From NCBI GenBank assembly GCA_902560315.1, contig CACELG010000001.1:124001-188000 (forward strand): 64,000 nt of DNA, read 5' to 3'. Position 1 is the stretch's first letter; each line of letters starts with the position of its first letter. Position numbers and translations under genes: made by a program. This DNA comes from an uncultured SAR86 cluster bacterium. Lineage in GTDB: Bacteria; Pseudomonadota; Gammaproteobacteria; Magnimaribacterales; D2472. The notes beneath the pieces were generated by a model that had not been told where the DNA came from, did no database searches, and saw only the letters and a list, made by a program, of their open reading frames with translations. Below are positions 1 through 9,464 of this stretch, piece by piece.

Positions 1-653
1 CAAAAATTGATGTTTATTCAGATTTTAGGAACTTTGACATTAGGAATGGAGGAATAGGTGCTCCTTTGATTCCAGCTTTTCACAAATATTTATATGCAGT
101 AGAAAAAGATAGACTTATATTTAATATAGGTGGTATTGCTAACGGGACTTACCTTAAAAAAGGGGAAGTTGCTATAGCATCAGATGTTGGTCCAGGTAAT
201 TGCCTATTAGATCATGTTTCCAGTAAAAGTTTTGATAAGCCTTTTGATGATAAAGGTGCTGAGGCGGCTAAAGGTGAAATTGACAATCTATTATTAAAAC
301 AACTAATTGATAAATGTGATGGGATGACATATCCAAGAGCAGATGATAAGCAAGACTATTACAGATTAGAAGAATTATTTACAAACATTGAACCAAATTC
401 ATTACTAAGAACCTTGGCGGAACTCAGTGCTGAAAAAATAAAGGACTTCTATGAATATTGTGGAAAGCCTGAGGAAGTTATATTTCATGGAGGTGGAACA
501 AAAAATAAATTTTTAATGAGCTTAATAAAAAATAAAATTAGTGGCTTTGTAAGAACAACAGATAATGAAATCTCATCAAAATTTGTTGAGGCTGCAGGAT
601 TCGCTTACCTAGCATATTTAAAAAAAGGAGAAATTTTTAAAACTAAATTGTAA
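1..653 (+). CDS. anmK: Anhydro-N-acetylmuramic acid kinase, C-terminal part
   Basis: The 5' end lies outside the window; the reading frame is open from base 3. AnmK phosphorylates and opens 1,6-anhydro-MurNAc to MurNAc-6-P in cytoplasmic peptidoglycan recycling. The visible part begins with a DFRN stretch followed by GGIGAPLIPAFH, the family's substrate-binding segment. Further on are NIGGIAN, DVGPGNCLLD and, near the end, FHGGGTKNKFLM and EAAGFAYLA, all AnmK-like. The last 11 bases overlap the 3' end of convergent erpA. The anmK-erpA pairing is common in gammaproteobacteria. An internal TTG at 66 is not the real start, because conserved sequence continues upstream of it. Confidence 0.93.
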   Translation, partial: KIDVYSDFRNFDIRNGGIGAPLIPAFHKYLYAVEKDRLIFNIGGIANGTYLKKGEVAIASDVGPGNCLLDHVSSKSFDKPFDDKGAEAAKGEIDNLLLKQLIDKCDGMTYPRADDKQDYYRLEELFTNIEPNSLLRTLAELSAEKIKDFYEYCGKPEEVIFHGGGTKNKFLMSLIKNKISGFVRTTDNEISSKFVEAAGFAYLAYLKKGEIFKTKL

Positions 654-987
654 AGGACTCTCCACATCCACAAGTAGTTTTAGCATTAGGATTGTTAATA
701 ACAAATTTAGAGCCTGACAAGTCTTCAACAAAATCTAAGGTTGATCCATATAAATATGGGTAAGACATAGAATCTAACAATACTGAAAAATTTTCAAATT
801 CGATAACATCGTCATCAAATGCTATTTCAGAATCAAATTTAAAGCCGTATTGAAACCCAGAACAACCACCTCCGGTAACATAAACTCTAAATCTAGTTCC
901 TTCACTTTCATTAGCATTCATGACATCACCAATCCTAGCTAAAGCATTTTTAGTTACTAAAATAGATTTGTTTACAGTTTTTTGCAT
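643..987 (-). CDS. erpA: Iron-sulfur cluster insertion protein ErpA
   Basis: A 114-residue A-type Fe-S carrier that delivers clusters to apoproteins, including enzymes of isoprenoid synthesis. The three cluster-binding cysteines are visible: C42 in TGGGCSGFQYGF, and C106 and C108 in the C-terminal CGCGESFTI. The GFQYGF context and the SFTI tail favour ErpA over IscA or SufA. Length matches the family. The gene is convergent with anmK (11-base overlap) and divergent from hemG across a 90-base AT-rich gap. No clear Shine-Dalgarno sequence precedes the ATG. Confidence 0.93.
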   Translation of the reverse strand: MQKTVNKSILVTKNALARIGDVMNANESEGTRFRVYVTGGGCSGFQYGFKFDSEIAFDDDVIEFENFSVLLDSMSYPYLYGSTLDFVEDLSGSKFVINNPNAKTTCGCGESFTI

Positions 988-1077
988 AACAACTAATTAA
1001 AATTTAAATATCAGTATAAAATATAATTATGTTTTATTCCTTTTTTTTCAAGACATTAAATATAAATTAATTAATAA

Positions 1078-1590
1078 ATGGATAAATCATTACTAATATA
1101 TTCTACTGTAGATGGGCAAACGGAAGCTATATGCAAACGAATGGCATCTTGTGCAAAAAATACCAGTGTAGATGTTATGTCAATATCAAATGTAAGAAAT
1201 CTTGATGATTATAAAACCATAATAATTGGCGCGAGCATTAGATATGGTAAATATAGAAATGAGTTATATAACTTTATTAATGAAAACTTCCTAGAATTGG
1301 AGTCTAAGAAAAATGCTTTCTTTTCTGTAAATGTTGTTGCAAGAAAACCTGAAAAAAATAGTCCAGATACAAATCCATATGTAATTAAGTTCTTAGAGAA
1401 AATTCATTGGAAACCAAAAAATATTGAAGTCTTCGCAGGAAAGATAGACTACCCTAAATATAAATTTATTGATAAATATGCAATAAAATTTATTATGTGG
1501 GTTACAAAAGGTCCAACAGACACTTCACAGTCCTATGAATTCACAGATTGGAATAAAGTAGAAGCTTTTGCAGAAAATTTAAATTTATGA
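1078..1590 (+). CDS. hemG: Quinone-dependent protoporphyrinogen IX oxidase (HemG type)
   Basis: A 170-residue flavodoxin-like protein. HemG oxidises protoporphyrinogen IX to protoporphyrin IX using FMN and passes electrons to the respiratory quinone pool. The N-terminal phosphate loop is YSTVDGQTEAI. The central IIGASIRYGKYRNEL and FFSVNVVARKPEKN stretches match HemG closely, and the C-terminal part has TKGPTDTSQSYEFTDW. Its stop overlaps the hemL start by 4 bases (ATGA), so two haem-pathway steps are translationally coupled. I see no transmembrane segment. Confidence 0.93.
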   Translation: MDKSLLIYSTVDGQTEAICKRMASCAKNTSVDVMSISNVRNLDDYKTIIIGASIRYGKYRNELYNFINENFLELESKKNAFFSVNVVARKPEKNSPDTNPYVIKFLEKIHWKPKNIEVFAGKIDYPKYKFIDKYAIKFIMWVTKGPTDTSQSYEFTDWNKVEAFAENLNL

Positions 1591-2876
1591 CAAAAATAAA
1601 AAAATCTATAGAGCTATTTAAAGAAGCAAAGTTGCACATGCCTGGAGGAGTGAATTCACCAGTACGAGCATTTAAGAATATTGATGGAAATCCAATTTTC
1701 TTAAAAAAAGCTAAAGGAGCTTACTTGTTTGATGCTGATAACAATAAATATATTGATTACATTGGTTCATGGGGTCCCATGATAATGGGGCACTCCAATC
1801 CAAAAATCATAAATGCAATTTCAAGACAACTTAAACTAGGAACAAGTTATGGCGCTCCAACTAGTATTGAATCTGAAACAGCAAAACTAATAAAACAATG
1901 TTTTCCATCTATAGAAAAAATAAGAATGGTTAACTCTGGAACTGAGGCAACTATGAGCGCAATAAGATTAGCAAGAGGATATACAAAAAGAGATAAGATT
2001 ATTAAATTTGATGGTTGTTATCATGGCCATGTAGACTCACTGCTTATAAAAGCTGGCTCAGGTGTAAGTACATTTGGACTTCCAGACTCACCAGGTATAC
2101 CGAATGAATTAGCAAAAAAAACTTTGAGTTGTGAATTTAATAACAAAGAAGAGTTCTTAAAGATTTTTAATAAAGTCAAAAATGATCTTGCTGCTGTAAT
2201 CGTCGAGCCGGTGGCAGGAAATATGGGTTTTATTCCAGGTGATAAGTCTTTTTTAAAGTTGCTTAGAAAAAAAACTTCTGAAAATAAATCATTGTTAATC
2301 TTTGATGAAGTAATGTCTGGTTTTAGAGTTTCACTTGGCGGTGCTCAAGAGCTTTACAAAATCAAACCTGACTTAACGACTTTAGGAAAGGTGATTGGTG
2401 GTGGTCTTCCAGTCGGTGCTTTCGGTGGAAAAAAGAAAATAATGGATTTTCTTGCTCCTAACGGACCTGTCTATCAAGCAGGCACCCTTTCTGGAAACCC
2501 ATTAGCCATGGCAGCAGGATCAATGCTTATTAAATTATTAATTAAAACTAACCCCTATAAAAAGCTTGAAGATAAAGCTACCAATCTTTTACAAGGAATG
2601 AAAAATGTCTTTGATGCTAATGATATCCCTTTTTCAGTAAATCAATTGGGAGGTATGTTTGGTTTCTTTTTTTCAGAAAAATTACCTAAAAACTTTAAAG
2701 ATGTCGTTAAAACTAATGATAAGCACTTTAAGAACTTTTTAAATCAGTGTATCGAGAATGGAATATACTTTGCGCCATCAAAATTTGAAGCAGGTTTTAT
2801 TTCAACAAAACATACTAAAACTGAAATTAATAATACAATTATGATTACAAAAAATATTATAAATAAAGGGATATAA
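1587..2876 (+). CDS. hemL: Glutamate-1-semialdehyde 2,1-aminomutase
   Basis: A PLP-dependent class III aminotransferase-fold enzyme that converts glutamate-1-semialdehyde to 5-aminolevulinate in the C5 haem pathway. It has 429 residues, full length for the family. Visible landmarks are the substrate-end PGGVNSPVRAF near residue 20, VNSGTEATMSAIRLARG around 115-131, FDEVMSGFR near 239 and the PLP lysine K268 in TTLGKVIGGGLPVG. It follows hemG with ATGA overlap and is one base from the next gene, indicating one transcript. Confidence 0.97.
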   Translation: MTKIKKSIELFKEAKLHMPGGVNSPVRAFKNIDGNPIFLKKAKGAYLFDADNNKYIDYIGSWGPMIMGHSNPKIINAISRQLKLGTSYGAPTSIESETAKLIKQCFPSIEKIRMVNSGTEATMSAIRLARGYTKRDKIIKFDGCYHGHVDSLLIKAGSGVSTFGLPDSPGIPNELAKKTLSCEFNNKEEFLKIFNKVKNDLAAVIVEPVAGNMGFIPGDKSFLKLLRKKTSENKSLLIFDEVMSGFRVSLGGAQELYKIKPDLTTLGKVIGGGLPVGAFGGKKKIMDFLAPNGPVYQAGTLSGNPLAMAAGSMLIKLLIKTNPYKKLEDKATNLLQGMKNVFDANDIPFSVNQLGGMFGFFFSEKLPKNFKDVVKTNDKHFKNFLNQCIENGIYFAPSKFEAGFISTKHTKTEINNTIMITKNIINKGI

Positions 2877-2877
2877 A

Positions 2878-3879
2878 ATGAAATACGATATTAGCGCTCT
2901 TGGAAATGCATTAGTAGATACTCAATACATGGTAGATTATGAGTTCTTAGATGCTATGGGTCTCGAACCAGACTCAATGACTCTCGCTAGCGCGGAAGAG
3001 CATGCACCAATAATAAAAAAACTTAAAGATATGGGTGTAGACTCCGTATCAGATTGTGGAGGATCGGCCACTAATTCCCTGGTAGCTGCCTCTAACTATG
3101 GATCAAAGTGTCACCACGTTTGTAGAGTTGCTAATGATGAAGATGGCAAAAAATACCTTGATAGTCTTCAAACTGCTGGGGTAAAGCATATAGGTTATAG
3201 CAAAGAGAATTCTGACTTACCAACTGGCAAGTGTTTAATATTCGTTACACCAGATGCAAAAAGAACTATGAGCAGTATGTTAGGAATAAGTGCTTTCCTT
3301 GGCTCTCAAGATATTGATTACGATGCTGTAGATAATTCTAAGATCTTCTATATAGAAGGTTATATGGTTACAAGTGATGAAAATTTTAGCGCAGTTACTT
3401 CAGTACTAAGTCATATTAAAAATGAGAATACTTTAAAAGCATTGTCTTTGTCTGATGCTGGAATAGTTCATGGGTTCAAAGATAAATTCAAGGAAATTGA
3501 ATCCTATGGAATTGATATGATATTTTGTAATGATGATGAAGCTGTAGCTTTTGCAGGCACCGAGACATTAGAAGAAGCAATTAATTTCTACAAAAGTCAA
3601 AATTATATGATTGCAATAACAAAGGGTTCAGAAGGTAGTATTGTTATTAAAGATGGAAAAGAAATATTTTCACCTGCAGTAACTATAACGCCAGTAGATA
3701 CTAATGGTGCTGGAGATATGTATGCTGGTTCATTTATGCACGCATTTCTAAATGGTTTTAATTTATCTAAATGTGCGGACTTTAGTAATTATGCTTCATC
3801 AAAGGTCGTTGAAACCTTTGGACCTCGATTAACCCCAGATGGATATAAAGAAGTTTCAAATAAATTGAGAAAAAGCTAG
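2878..3879 (+). CDS. PfkB-family sugar/nucleoside kinase, adenosine kinase-like
   Basis: A 333-residue cytoplasmic ribokinase-fold kinase. The N-terminal ALGNALVD and GGSATNSLVAASNYG segments form the substrate side. The C-terminal VDTNGAGDMYAGSF carries the PfkB signature with catalytic base D280. Proteins of this style are usually labelled adenosine kinase, but the PfkB family covers many sugars and nucleosides and the sequence alone does not fix the substrate. It begins one base after hemL, so it is probably cotranscribed with the haem genes. Confidence 0.8.
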   Translation: MKYDISALGNALVDTQYMVDYEFLDAMGLEPDSMTLASAEEHAPIIKKLKDMGVDSVSDCGGSATNSLVAASNYGSKCHHVCRVANDEDGKKYLDSLQTAGVKHIGYSKENSDLPTGKCLIFVTPDAKRTMSSMLGISAFLGSQDIDYDAVDNSKIFYIEGYMVTSDENFSAVTSVLSHIKNENTLKALSLSDAGIVHGFKDKFKEIESYGIDMIFCNDDEAVAFAGTETLEEAINFYKSQNYMIAITKGSEGSIVIKDGKEIFSPAVTITPVDTNGAGDMYAGSFMHAFLNGFNLSKCADFSNYASSKVVETFGPRLTPDGYKEVSNKLRKS

Positions 3880-3931
3880 CAAATTTCTCTACTATCTGAT
3901 ATTTTCACCACCTTAAAATTTTTTAAAACCT

Positions 3932-4474
3932 ATGGCTGTAAAAAAAGCAATCAAAACAAAAAAGAAACCAGTAAAAAAAGTGGTGCCTAAAAAAACTTCC
4001 ACAAAAAAAGTTGTGAAACATAAAAAAGTTTTAAAAGCAAAGCCTGTGGTTAGTATTGCAAATAATAAATCTAAGATTGCGCCATATAAACCAAAGAAAA
4101 ATGAGAAATATATGAGTGCAGCAATGAAAAGACATTTTATTGCTGTTCTTTTACTTTGGAAAGAGCATCTTAAAGACGAAATGCAAAAAACTTTTGATCA
4201 TTTAAAAACTAAAGGTGAAACATATGCAGATCCAATTGATAGAGCTTCTCAAGAAGAAGAATTTGCATTTGAACTTAGAACTAGAGACAGAGAAAGAAAG
4301 CTTATTAATAAAATTGCGATTTCAATTGAGAAAATAAAACAAGATGAATACGGTTGGTGTGAATCTTGTGGAGATGAAATTGGAGTAAAAAGACTTGAAG
4401 CAAGGCCAACTGCAACTCATTGCATAGACTGTAAAACCCTAGATGAAATTAAAGAAAAACAACTTGGCGGGTGA
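3932..4474 (+). CDS. dksA: RNA polymerase-binding transcription factor DksA
   Basis: DksA enters the RNA polymerase secondary channel and works with ppGpp in the stringent response. The C-terminal four-cysteine zinc finger uses C143, C146, C164 and C167. The coiled-coil tip motif DPIDRAS, with acidic residues D100 and D103, is present. At 180 residues it is longer than E. coli DksA (151) because of a roughly 50-residue lysine-rich N-terminal extension. No Shine-Dalgarno sequence is obvious before the ATG. It lies just upstream of pcnB, as in other gammaproteobacteria. Confidence 0.93.
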   Translation: MAVKKAIKTKKKPVKKVVPKKTSTKKVVKHKKVLKAKPVVSIANNKSKIAPYKPKKNEKYMSAAMKRHFIAVLLLWKEHLKDEMQKTFDHLKTKGETYADPIDRASQEEEFAFELRTRDRERKLINKIAISIEKIKQDEYGWCESCGDEIGVKRLEARPTATHCIDCKTLDEIKEKQLGG

Positions 4475-4501
4475 TTCTAAAATTTTTATCAAAAATTTAC
4501 T

Positions 4502-5734
4502 TTGATAAATAATAAAAAAATAAGTAAATTTGCGATCTCAATCATTGAAGATCTAAAAAAGAATAACTATCAAGGATACCTAGTTGGAGGTTGTGTTAGA
4601 GATCTTTTGTGCGGTCTTGAACCAAAAGATTTTGATATTGCAACTAATGCAACTCCTGAGCAAATAAGAAAAATTTTTAAAGCCTCCAGAATTATAGGAA
4701 AAAGGTTTAAGCTTGTTCATGTTTTTAATAGATCAGAGCTTATTGAGGTTGCTACATTTAGATCTGGTGATGATATAAATAATGATGGTAATCTAGTGCA
4801 AGATCAATCAGGTAAAATTATTAGAGATAATATTTGGGGTGGTCTTGAACAAGATAGTTATAGAAGAGATTTCACAATAAATTCACTTTACTACTGTCCT
4901 CTTTCTAAAAAAATTGTTGGTCATGAAGATGGTATGAAACATATTCATGAAAAAAAAGTTGTCTCAATTGGAGATCCAAAAAAGAGATTTGCTGAAGATC
5001 CTGTGAGGTGTTTAAGGGCTTTAAGGTTTAGTAATAAGCTTAATTTTAAGATTGATCCTAAAATAAAAGATGCGATTTATGAAAAGGGGCATTTACTCTC
5101 TGGTATTTCAAATGCAAGAATTTTTGATGAATTTTGTAAAATCTTTCTTAATGGAATGGCTGAAAAGAACTATAGAAAAATGACTTCTTTTGGTCTAAAT
5201 AAATATCTTGTAACAACTAACCCTGAGAAGAATGAATTTACAAGCAGGTTAATCATTGAAGCATTAAGAAACACTGATAAAAGATTAAAAAATAATCAAT
5301 CTGTAACCCCTGGTTTTCTTATTGCGGCACTTCTTTGGCCTGAACTGTTAGAAAAATCAATTGCTAAAGGTGAGATAAATCTTAGGAAATTCTTTAGATC
5401 TATGGACCAAGTTCTTAGAAAACAACAAAAAATTACAGCAATTCCAAGGAAATTTTATTCGTATATAAAAGATATATGGGTTTTGCAATTAAAGTTACAC
5501 AGTAGAATTGGTAGACAGCCTTATAAAACTTTAAAACATCCAAGGTTTAGAGCAGCTTATGATTTTATGCTTATTAGAGAAAAAGCTGCCAATGAAATTA
5601 ACAATTTAGGTAAATGGTGGACTAAATTTCAAAGAAATGATGATAATCTAAAAAAATCTCTTATAAAAATTATTAATGAAAATGATATACAAGAATCGTC
5701 TAAAACATTTGGTTTCTCTCAAGAGTTACGATAA
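4502..5734 (+). CDS. pcnB: Poly(A) polymerase I
   Basis: A class II nucleotidyltransferase that adds 3' poly(A) tails to RNA and promotes its decay. The signature LVGGCVRDLLCG (residues 27-38) is followed by catalytic aspartates D43 and D45 in KDFDIATNA. The RRDFTINSLYY and EDPVRCLRALRFS motifs follow, typical of PcnB/tRNA nucleotidyltransferases. At 410 residues it is somewhat shorter than E. coli PcnB. The start is TTG at 4502: a TAA at 4478 closes the frame upstream and no ATG precedes the conserved domain. The dksA neighbour supports PcnB over CCA-adding enzyme. Confidence 0.9.
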   Translation: MINNKKISKFAISIIEDLKKNNYQGYLVGGCVRDLLCGLEPKDFDIATNATPEQIRKIFKASRIIGKRFKLVHVFNRSELIEVATFRSGDDINNDGNLVQDQSGKIIRDNIWGGLEQDSYRRDFTINSLYYCPLSKKIVGHEDGMKHIHEKKVVSIGDPKKRFAEDPVRCLRALRFSNKLNFKIDPKIKDAIYEKGHLLSGISNARIFDEFCKIFLNGMAEKNYRKMTSFGLNKYLVTTNPEKNEFTSRLIIEALRNTDKRLKNNQSVTPGFLIAALLWPELLEKSIAKGEINLRKFFRSMDQVLRKQQKITAIPRKFYSYIKDIWVLQLKLHSRIGRQPYKTLKHPRFRAAYDFMLIREKAANEINNLGKWWTKFQRNDDNLKKSLIKIINENDIQESSKTFGFSQELR

Positions 5735-5761
5735 TCTATTAAATTAGAAACTATTATTGAA

Positions 5762-6427
5762 ATGAAGCCAGCTTTAAACGAACTACCTCTGCCAAAGTAT
5801 ATTGCAATAGAAGGACCAATTGGAGTAGGCAAAACAACTTTGGCAAATAAAATTGCTGAGACTTTCAATTACGATGCATTTTTAGAACAACCTGCAGAAA
5901 ACCCATTTCTTAAAAACTTTTATAGAAACCCTAGCCAGTCTGCTTTAGCTACTCAGCTTTTTTTCCTTTTCCAAAGAATGCAGCAAATTCAGGACCTAAA
6001 ACAAAGAAGTTTATTTGAGAATGTTCGTGTAGCTGACTTCTTAATAGAAAAAGATAGATTATTTGCAGAAGTTACATTATCAAATGAAGAAATGAGCCTT
6101 TATGACAAAGTTTATGAACACATTACTCTAGATGCCCCAACACCTGATTTAGTTATTTATTTGCAGGCTCCGATTGAAATATTAAAGGAGAGAATTACAA
6201 AAAGAGGAAATATAAACGAGCAGTATCTTACATTGGATTATCTAGAAAGACTAAATGACGCCTATTCTAGATTTTTTCTTGATTATAAATCTGCTCCTTT
6301 GTTAATTATTAATGCTGCAGATATTAATCTTGAATCTAATGAAGCTGACTACGAAGCTCTAGTAACAATGATAATGTCAAACCCTAAAGGCAAGAATTTT
6401 GTAAATCCGCAACCTTCTATTATTTAA
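5762..6427 (+). CDS. Deoxynucleoside kinase
   Basis: A 221-residue P-loop kinase of the deoxynucleoside kinase family, expected to phosphorylate salvaged deoxynucleosides with ATP. The Walker A motif GPIGVGKTT is at residues 18-26. The lid-like ILKERITKRG and the preceding LVIYLQAP strand fit the dNK/dGK fold. Substrate preference (dA, dG, dC or dT) cannot be read from the sequence. In many gammaproteobacteria folK follows pcnB; here this kinase does, with no FolK domain attached. Confidence 0.85.
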   Translation: MKPALNELPLPKYIAIEGPIGVGKTTLANKIAETFNYDAFLEQPAENPFLKNFYRNPSQSALATQLFFLFQRMQQIQDLKQRSLFENVRVADFLIEKDRLFAEVTLSNEEMSLYDKVYEHITLDAPTPDLVIYLQAPIEILKERITKRGNINEQYLTLDYLERLNDAYSRFFLDYKSAPLLIINAADINLESNEADYEALVTMIMSNPKGKNFVNPQPSII

Positions 6428-6436
6428 ATAATAGTC

Positions 6437-8359
6437 ATGGCTAAAGAACTAATAAAAGCTCAATCATTGAATCCTCATATTAAGGACTTTGATGAATATA
6501 AACAGCTATATGATGAATCAATAAATAATCCTCAAGGTTTTTTTAAAAAAATAGCTAAAGAAAATCTTTCTTGGATTAAAGATTTTAATGAAGTCCACAA
6601 TAATGAATTTGCTGAAAGCAAATGGTTTTATGATGGAAAAATTAACGTTAGTGAAAACTGCATAGATCGTCATCTAAAAGATTCATCAGAAAAGACAGCA
6701 TTAATTTGGGAAGGCGATGAACCAGATGATTCTAAAAAATATACATTTAAAGAATTACATGAGGAAGTCTGCAAATTTGCGAATGTCTTAAAAGATTTAC
6801 AGGTTTCAAAGGGCTCAAGAGTTTGTATTTATATGCCAATGATTCCTGAAGCTGCATTTGCAATGCTGGCATGTACAAGAATTGGAGCAATTCATTCCGT
6901 AGTATTTGGTGGTTTTTCACCTGAATCATTAAAAGATAGAATCCTTGATGCTGACTGCGAAATAGTTATCACTGCTGATGAAGGTATACGTGGCGGGAAA
7001 AAAATACCATTAAAATTAAATGTTGATAAAGCATTAAGAAAATGTCCAAATGTAAAACATACTATTGTTATTAAAAGGTCTGGGAGTGATGTACCTTGGA
7101 ATGAAGATAGAGATCTATACTATGAAGATCTTATTAAAAATGTATCTTCATCGTGTGATCCAGAACCAATGGATGCAGAAGATCCTTTGTTTATTCTTTA
7201 TACCTCAGGTTCTACTGGAAAACCAAAAGGAGTCCTACATACAACTGCAGGTTATCTGCTTGGTGCTCACATGAGCTTTAAATATTTGTTTGGCATAAAT
7301 GAATCAGATATATATTGGTGTACAGCTGATGTTGGGTGGATAACTGGTCATACATATATTTTGTATGGGCCTTTATCAAATGGAACAACTTCTATAATGT
7401 TTGAGGGTATTCCTACTTATCCTGATTCATCAAGATGTTGGGAAATATGTGACAAATATGACGTGAATGTTTTTTATACAGCACCGACTGCTATAAGAGC
7501 TTTAATGTCTCAAGGTGATGAGCCCGTGCTTAAAACTTCAAGAAAAAGCTTAAGAGTTCTGGGGACTGTCGGTGAACCTATTAATCCTGAAGCTTGGGAT
7601 TGGTATTACAAAGTAGTAGGTAATGGTGCTTGTGACGTTATTGACACATGGTGGCAAACAGAAACTGGATCTGTGCTAATTTCCCCAATTGCAGGGGTTA
7701 CTGAAGTTAAGCCTGGTTCAGCTACATTACCATTCTTAGGTGTAAAACCTGCGATATACGATGATGAAGGAAATGCTTTAGATGGCGCAACTTCTGGTAA
7801 TTTAGTCATTGAATCTTCTTGGCCAAGCCAAATTAGAAGTGTTTATGGAGATCATAAAAGAATGATTTCAACATATTTTAAAACCTATGAAAATGTTTAT
7901 TTTACTGGTGATGGCGCTAGAAGAGATGAAGATGGGTACTATTGGATAACAGGAAGGGTTGATGATGTATTAAATGTTTCTGGCCACAGATTAGGTACAG
8001 CTGAAATAGAAAGTGCTTTAGTACTTCATGATGCTGTTGCTGAGGCAGCTGTTGTTGGCTTCCAACATCCTATTAAAGGCCAAGGAATATATGCATTTGT
8101 TACATTAATGAAGGGAAAAGAGTTCGATGAATCTCTATCAGAAGAGCTTGTTAAATTTGTATCTAAAGAAATTGGTCCAATTGCAAAACCTGATCTTATT
8201 CAAAATGCTCCAGGCCTTCCCAAAACAAGATCAGGAAAAATTATGAGAAGAATTTTAAGAAAGATTGCTGAGGGTGACTTTGATAATCTTGGAGATACAA
8301 CCACTCTTGCTGAACCTGCAGTAGTGGAGTCTTTGCTTGAAAATAGTAAAAAATTGTGA
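6437..8359 (+). CDS. acs: Acetyl-coenzyme A synthetase
   Basis: An AMP-forming ligase that activates acetate to acetyl-CoA through acetyl-AMP. At 640 residues it matches the family. Visible motifs include the ATP loop [43 protein letters not shown] and C-terminal [14 protein letters not shown]601 in the last motif is the position regulated by lysine acetylation in known Acs enzymes. The stop codon overlaps the GTG start of the next gene. It allows growth on acetate, which fits an aerobic heterotroph. Confidence 0.97.
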   Translation: MAKELIKAQSLNPHIKDFDEYKQLYDESINNPQGFFKKIAKENLSWIKDFNEVHNNEFAESKWFYDGKINVSENCIDRHLKDSSEKTALIWEGDEPDDSKKYTFKELHEEVCKFANVLKDLQVSKGSRVCIYMPMIPEAAFAMLACTRIGAIHSVVFGGFSPESLKDRILDADCEIVITADEGIRGGKKIPLKLNVDKALRKCPNVKHTIVIKRSGSDVPWNEDRDLYYEDLIKNVSSSCDPEPMDAEDPLFILYTSGSTGKPKGVLHTTAGYLLGAHMSFKYLFGINESDIYWCTADVGWITGHTYILYGPLSNGTTSIMFEGIPTYPDSSRCWEICDKYDVNVFYTAPTAIRALMSQGDEPVLKTSRKSLRVLGTVGEPINPEAWDWYYKVVGNGACDVIDTWWQTETGSVLISPIAGVTEVKPGSATLPFLGVKPAIYDDEGNALDGATSGNLVIESSWPSQIRSVYGDHKRMISTYFKTYENVYFTGDGARRDEDGYYWITGRVDDVLNVSGHRLGTAEIESALVLHDAVAEAAVVGFQHPIKGQGIYAFVTLMKGKEFDESLSEELVKFVSKEIGPIAKPDLIQNAPGLPKTRSGKIMRRILRKIAEGDFDNLGDTTTLAEPAVVESLLENSKKL

Positions 8360-8679
8360 AGAAACTAATTCCCCTTTTACTTTTATTTGGATGCAATACT
8401 AATCAAAATTATGACAAATCAATGCTACCAAATGCTGACCCTGCAATCCTGAGCAAGGTTAATTCTAGAGGATTGATTACGTGTATGCAGATTCCCACTC
8501 CTCTTCCTCCTGTTCCAATAAACAAAGACCACAAGGTTCCTCATGCAGAAGTTTACGATACTAATGATTGTATTGACAAAGAAATGGCTAGAAAAGATAC
8601 CAACGATATCAATAAAGAAAGAAAGGAAAAGAAAGAGTTTGAACTTGAGATTGATCTAGATTATCAAGATAAAGAATAG
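8356..8679 (+). CDS. Small putative lipoprotein, translationally coupled to acs
   Basis: I do not recognise this 107-residue protein. It starts with GTG overlapping the acs stop (GTGA). The N-terminus, [12 protein letters not shown], is a short lipoprotein signal with C13 as the likely lipidated cysteine. Two further cysteines follow (in LITCMQIP and TNDCIDK), separated by a proline-rich stretch, and the C-terminal third is highly charged ([16 protein letters not shown]). The last 16 bases overlap the 3' end of the convergent MBL-fold gene. Coupling to acs suggests co-expression, but I cannot assign a function. Confidence 0.65.
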   Translation: MKKLIPLLLLFGCNTNQNYDKSMLPNADPAILSKVNSRGLITCMQIPTPLPPVPINKDHKVPHAEVYDTNDCIDKEMARKDTNDINKERKEKKEFELEIDLDYQDKE

Positions 8680-9464
8680 TTATTTTTAGATTTATTTAAT
8701 TTTCCTTCATCTTCAAGCTTTATCAGATGTGCCAATAAGCTCATTTTTGCAATTGGATGAAGAACCTCAGGCACATCATCATAAACTAACAACAACAATT
8801 CATCTAAATTTGAGTTTTTTTGTTTCTCAACACACCTAAGCACTTTTGATTCTCTTGAGAGTCTATGTCTTATTATTGATTGAATGGTTTTGTCAGGCTC
8901 TTGCATAAAATTTCCATGTCCTGGAGCAAAATGATCAATATCATAATTTTCTAGAAGCCTTAACGAGTCGATATACTCAGTCATGTTTCCGTCTGGAGGA
9001 GCAATTACTACAGTAGATCCGTCCATTATATGATCACCTGTTAATAAGCATTTATTTTCTTTTAAATAAAAACAAAGATGGTTTGATGCATGTCCTGGGG
9101 TATGAATTGTCTCTAATGAATATTCATCTGTTGAAATTATATCTCCATGGCTTAAGACATTATCTGGTATGAAGGTTTCATCTTCCCATTGAGATTCTCT
9201 ATCAACCAATCTTCCAAACATGGGAATATTTAATTTTTTTGAAATCGGTAATGCGGCTGGGGAATGGTCAGTATGAGTATGAGTGACGAGAATTCTCTTG
9301 ATTTTATCTCCACCCTCAAGAAGAATTCTATCGATATGTTCAGGACTATTTGGGCCAGGATCAACTAAAGTAATGTCCTCATGTCCAATCAAATAAGTAT
9401 TGGTTCCATTCCCGGTAAAAACTCCGCCATTATTAGCAGTTATTTTTTTTATTACTTTATTCAC
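8664..9464 (-). CDS. MBL-fold metallo-hydrolase, LACTB2-like
   Basis: A 266-residue metallo-beta-lactamase-fold protein. The metal-binding motif is THTHTDH (H62, H64, D66, H67). A second histidine lies in HTPGHASNH, an aspartate in LLTGDHIMDG and a late histidine in APGHGNF. The C-terminal helical part resembles the winged-helix-like tail of LACTB2-type hydrolases; relatives act on nucleic acids or thioesters. The GTG start shares one base with the stop of the upstream NUDIX gene (TAGTG), so the two are a coupled pair. Confidence 0.8.
   Translation of the reverse strand: MNKVIKKITANNGGVFTGNGTNTYLIGHEDITLVDPGPNSPEHIDRILLEGGDKIKRILVTHTHTDHSPAALPISKKLNIPMFGRLVDRESQWEDETFIPDNVLSHGDIISTDEYSLETIHTPGHASNHLCFYLKENKCLLTGDHIMDGSTVVIAPPDGNMTEYIDSLRLLENYDIDHFAPGHGNFMQEPDKTIQSIIRHRLSRESKVLRCVEKQKNSNLDELLLLVYDDVPEVLHPIAKMSLLAHLIKLEDEGKLNKSKNNYSLS

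Noticed and set aside
6419-6432. Perfect 14-base palindrome ATTATTTAAATAAT at the end of the deoxynucleoside kinase gene.
   Set aside because: Entirely A/T, overlaps the stop codon, and is readily expected by chance in this composition.
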